Source: Nocardia takedensis NBRC 100417
Lineage (GTDB): Bacteria; Actinomycetota; Actinomycetes; Mycobacteriales; Mycobacteriaceae
DNA length: 62,986 bases
Assembly (NCBI RefSeq): GCF_000308695.1
Contig: NZ_BAGG01000095.1
Location: 1-62,986 of the forward strand
Reading direction: 5' to 3'
Part shown: positions 61,323-62,986 of the stretch, in pieces
Layout: the number at the start of each line of letters is the position of its first letter
How positions within the stretch are numbered: the stretch's first letter is position 1
Program-made: the position numbers and the translations under genes
The notes under the pieces: model-generated
The model's database searches: none
Seen by the model: only the letters and a program-made list of their open reading frames with translations
What the model was told of the DNA's origin: nothing

Positions 61323-62837
61323 TCAGCGACCGGACCGCCGGCCCAACGGCACTCGCAGCACCGCGTCGGTGCCGACATCCGCGCCCGGGTGCAACCCGAT
61401 GGACCCGCCGAGTTCGGCGGTGACCAACGTGCGCACGATCTGCAACCCGAGCCGATCGCTGGCCTCGAGGCTGAATCCGGGCGGCAGCCCACGGCCGTCG
61501 TCGCTGATGATCACGTCCAACCAGCGGGCCGAACGCTCGGAACGTATTGTCACGGTACCGTTCTCGCCGGAGTCGAAGGCGTGCTCGATGGCGTTCTGCA
61601 CCAACTCGGTCAACACCATGACCAGCGGGGTCGCGCGTTCGGCGGAGAACACGCCCAGCGAACCGGCCCGGCGCACCTTGATGCGGGTGGTGTGCACCGT
61701 CGCCACATCCGCCATGATCGGCAGCAGTCGATCCACCACCTCGTCGAGGTCGACCTCCTCGTCCACCGACATCGACAGCATCTCGTGCACCGAGGCGATC
61801 GAGGTCACCCGGCGCACCGATTCGGTCAGCGCGACCTGGGCCTCCTCGTTCTCGGTGCGGCGCGCTTGCAGGCGCAGCAGCGCGGCCACCGTCTGGAGGT
61901 TGTTCTTCACCCGGTGGTGGATCTCCCGGATGGTGGCGTCCTTGCTGAGCAGCGCGCGATCGCGGCGTTTGACCTCGGTGACGTCGCGCACCAGCACCGC
62001 CGCGCCCGCGAGTTCGCCGTGCGGGCGCAGCACCAGCGTGCGCAGCAGCACCGTCGCCCCGCGCGCCTCCACCTCCATGCGGCGTCCGGTGCGCCCGGCC
62101 AGTGCGGCCTGGATGTCGCCGACCACTTCCTGGGCGTCGAACGGGTCGGTGATCAGCGAACGCGTGGTGACCGCGAGGTCCTGACCGGCCAGATCGGCTT
62201 GCAGCCCCATGCGGTGATAAGCCGAGAGCGCGTTCGGACTCGCGTAGGTGACGATCCCCGCGGTGTCGAGGCGGATGAAACCGTCGCCCGCGCGCGGGCT
62301 GGAATGGGTCGCCGCGCGGTCCTCGGTGGTCGGGAAACTGCCGTCGGCGATCATCTGGCACAGGTCGTCGGCGCAGGCCAGATAGGCCATCTCCAGCGTG
62401 CTGCGCACCCGGGAGCGTTCCATGTCGGTGTCGCGGGCCAGCACCGCGATGACGTCGTCGCCGCAGCGCACCGGAATCGCCTCGCGGATGGCGTGCACCG
62501 GATAGGGGTGATAGACGGCCTTGGCCTCGATATCGCTGTCGGCGCGATTGGCCCGGCCGCTGACCAGCGCCTCGAAGACCTGCGGGTGATCGTCCTGGGA
62601 GGCCGTGGTGCCGACCTTGTCCTCGAGGTGCACCGTCGCGGCCGTGGTGGGACGGCACTGCGCGACGCACACGACGTCCGCGCCGTTGGTGATCGGCCCG
62701 GCCCCCACCCACAGCAGCAGGTCGGCGAAGGACAGATCCGCGAGCAACTGCCAGTCGCCGACCACGCGTTGCAGGTGGTCTACCGCGACTCCGGGCAGGT
62801 CGGTGTGTTCGGCGAGCAGTTCACTGAGGGTCGACAC
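61323..62837 (-). CDS. pdtaS: sensor histidine kinase PdtaS
   Basis: A 504-residue cytosolic kinase, partner of the RNA-binding antiterminator PdtaR (not in the window). N-terminal GAF-like domain (residues 1-150), PAS domain (about 180-290), then HisKA_2 with the phosphorylated His in EIHHRVKNNLQTVAALL (about 306) and an HATPase (ELVQNAIEHAF, DDGRGLPPGF, GLQIVRTLV). No membrane helix, as in the mycobacterial orthologue Rv3220c (about 501). It is downstream of the biotinyl-protein gene with a gap of 18 bases. Confidence 0.95.
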   Translation of the reverse strand: MSTLSELLAEHTDLPGVAVDHLQRVVGDWQLLADLSFADLLLWVGAGPITNGADVVCVAQCRPTTAATVHLEDKVGTTASQDDHPQVFEALVSGRANRADSDIEAKAVYHPYPVHAIREAIPVRCGDDVIAVLARDTDMERSRVRSTLEMAYLACADDLCQMIADGSFPTTEDRAATHSSPRAGDGFIRLDTAGIVTYASPNALSAYHRMGLQADLAGQDLAVTTRSLITDPFDAQEVVGDIQAALAGRTGRRMEVEARGATVLLRTLVLRPHGELAGAAVLVRDVTEVKRRDRALLSKDATIREIHHRVKNNLQTVAALLRLQARRTENEEAQVALTESVRRVTSIASVHEMLSMSVDEEVDLDEVVDRLLPIMADVATVHTTRIKVRRAGSLGVFSAERATPLVMVLTELVQNAIEHAFDSGENGTVTIRSERSARWLDVIISDDGRGLPPGFSLEASDRLGLQIVRTLVTAELGGSIGLHPGADVGTDAVLRVPLGRRSGR

Positions 62838-62855
62838 GGTCGCTCGGCCGATCGC

Positions 62856-62986
62856 TCAGGAGATGACGGCGATGAGGTCGCCCTGCTGTAGTACCTGACC
62901 GGGTTCGACGGCGATCGAGGTGATCTCGCCCTCGGTCTCGGTGAGCACGGGGATCTCCATCTTCATGGACTCGAGCAGCACCAGGG
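62856..62986 (-). CDS. biotin/lipoyl attachment domain protein, partial, TB7.3 (Rv3221c)-like
   Basis: Only the last 43 or so codons are in the window; the start lies beyond the right edge. The biotinylation motif is ESMKMEIPV with Lys as the attachment site, followed by TEGEITSIAVEPGQVLQQGD and a C-terminus in LIAVIS. The mycobacterial relative is a 71-residue free-standing biotinylated protein. Same strand as pdtaS. Confidence 0.88.
   Translation of the reverse strand, partial: LVLLESMKMEIPVLTETEGEITSIAVEPGQVLQQGDLIAVIS

Overview
The window is high-GC actinobacterial DNA (roughly 70% G+C by eye, many GTG/TTG starts, TANNNT promoters placed directly before start codons). The gene set (AdnA/AdnB helicase-nucleases, WhiB1, PdtaS, MoeZ, a small biotinyl protein, an antigen-85-like secreted esterase) points to a mycolic-acid-containing member of the Mycobacteriales, most likely Nocardia or a close relative. 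The genus is inferred from gene content, not from a search.

The two flanks follow, as far as I remember it, the gene order of M. tuberculosis Rv3201c-Rv3221c. Left flank (1-8.26 kb): adnB (cut by the window edge), adnA, a LipV-like hydrolase and an alkyltransferase-like protein. Right flank (43.0-63.0 kb): an APH-like protein, moeZ, a DUF3152 protein, a TetR regulator, a DUF3107 protein, a ferritin-like protein, two lineage-specific genes, rhlE, a membrane-anchored propeller, gpm2, an acetyltransferase, endonuclease V, a membrane protein, a diacylglycerol-kinase-like enzyme, whiB1, pdtaS and a partial biotinyl protein. A small YceI / CYTH / XRE-MmyB island sits inside this flank at 48.0-50.3 kb.

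Between the flanks lies about 35 kb of accessory DNA. From left to right it holds: a double VOC protein; a fused mobA-moeA molybdenum cofactor gene; a small basic protein; a DUF1330 protein; a methionine-salvage operon (mtnA-mtnB fusion, mtnD, mtnC); an unrecognised protein; the nitrate reductase operon narGHJI; a minus-strand block narK-nirB-nirD-nnaR-cbiX for nitrate/nitrite uptake, assimilation and siroheme supply, followed by a secreted esterase-cupin pair and a VOC protein; a divergent CynX/NimT-type transporter and FadR-type regulator; a second narK; a GNAT; a two-helix membrane protein; and a four-gene minus-strand cassette (37.8-42.8 kb) built around a ParA-like protein with an arginine in place of the Walker A lysine.

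The central theme is nitrate metabolism: two NarK transporters, NarGHJI, NirBD, the regulator NnaR, a siroheme chelatase, Moco genes (mobA-moeA here, moeZ on the right) and a well-formed GlnR-type box in front of the narK-nirBD operon. The least understood part is the variant P-loop cassette, the best candidate here for an uncharacterised system. I saw no rRNA, tRNA, CRISPR array, insertion sequence or prophage gene.
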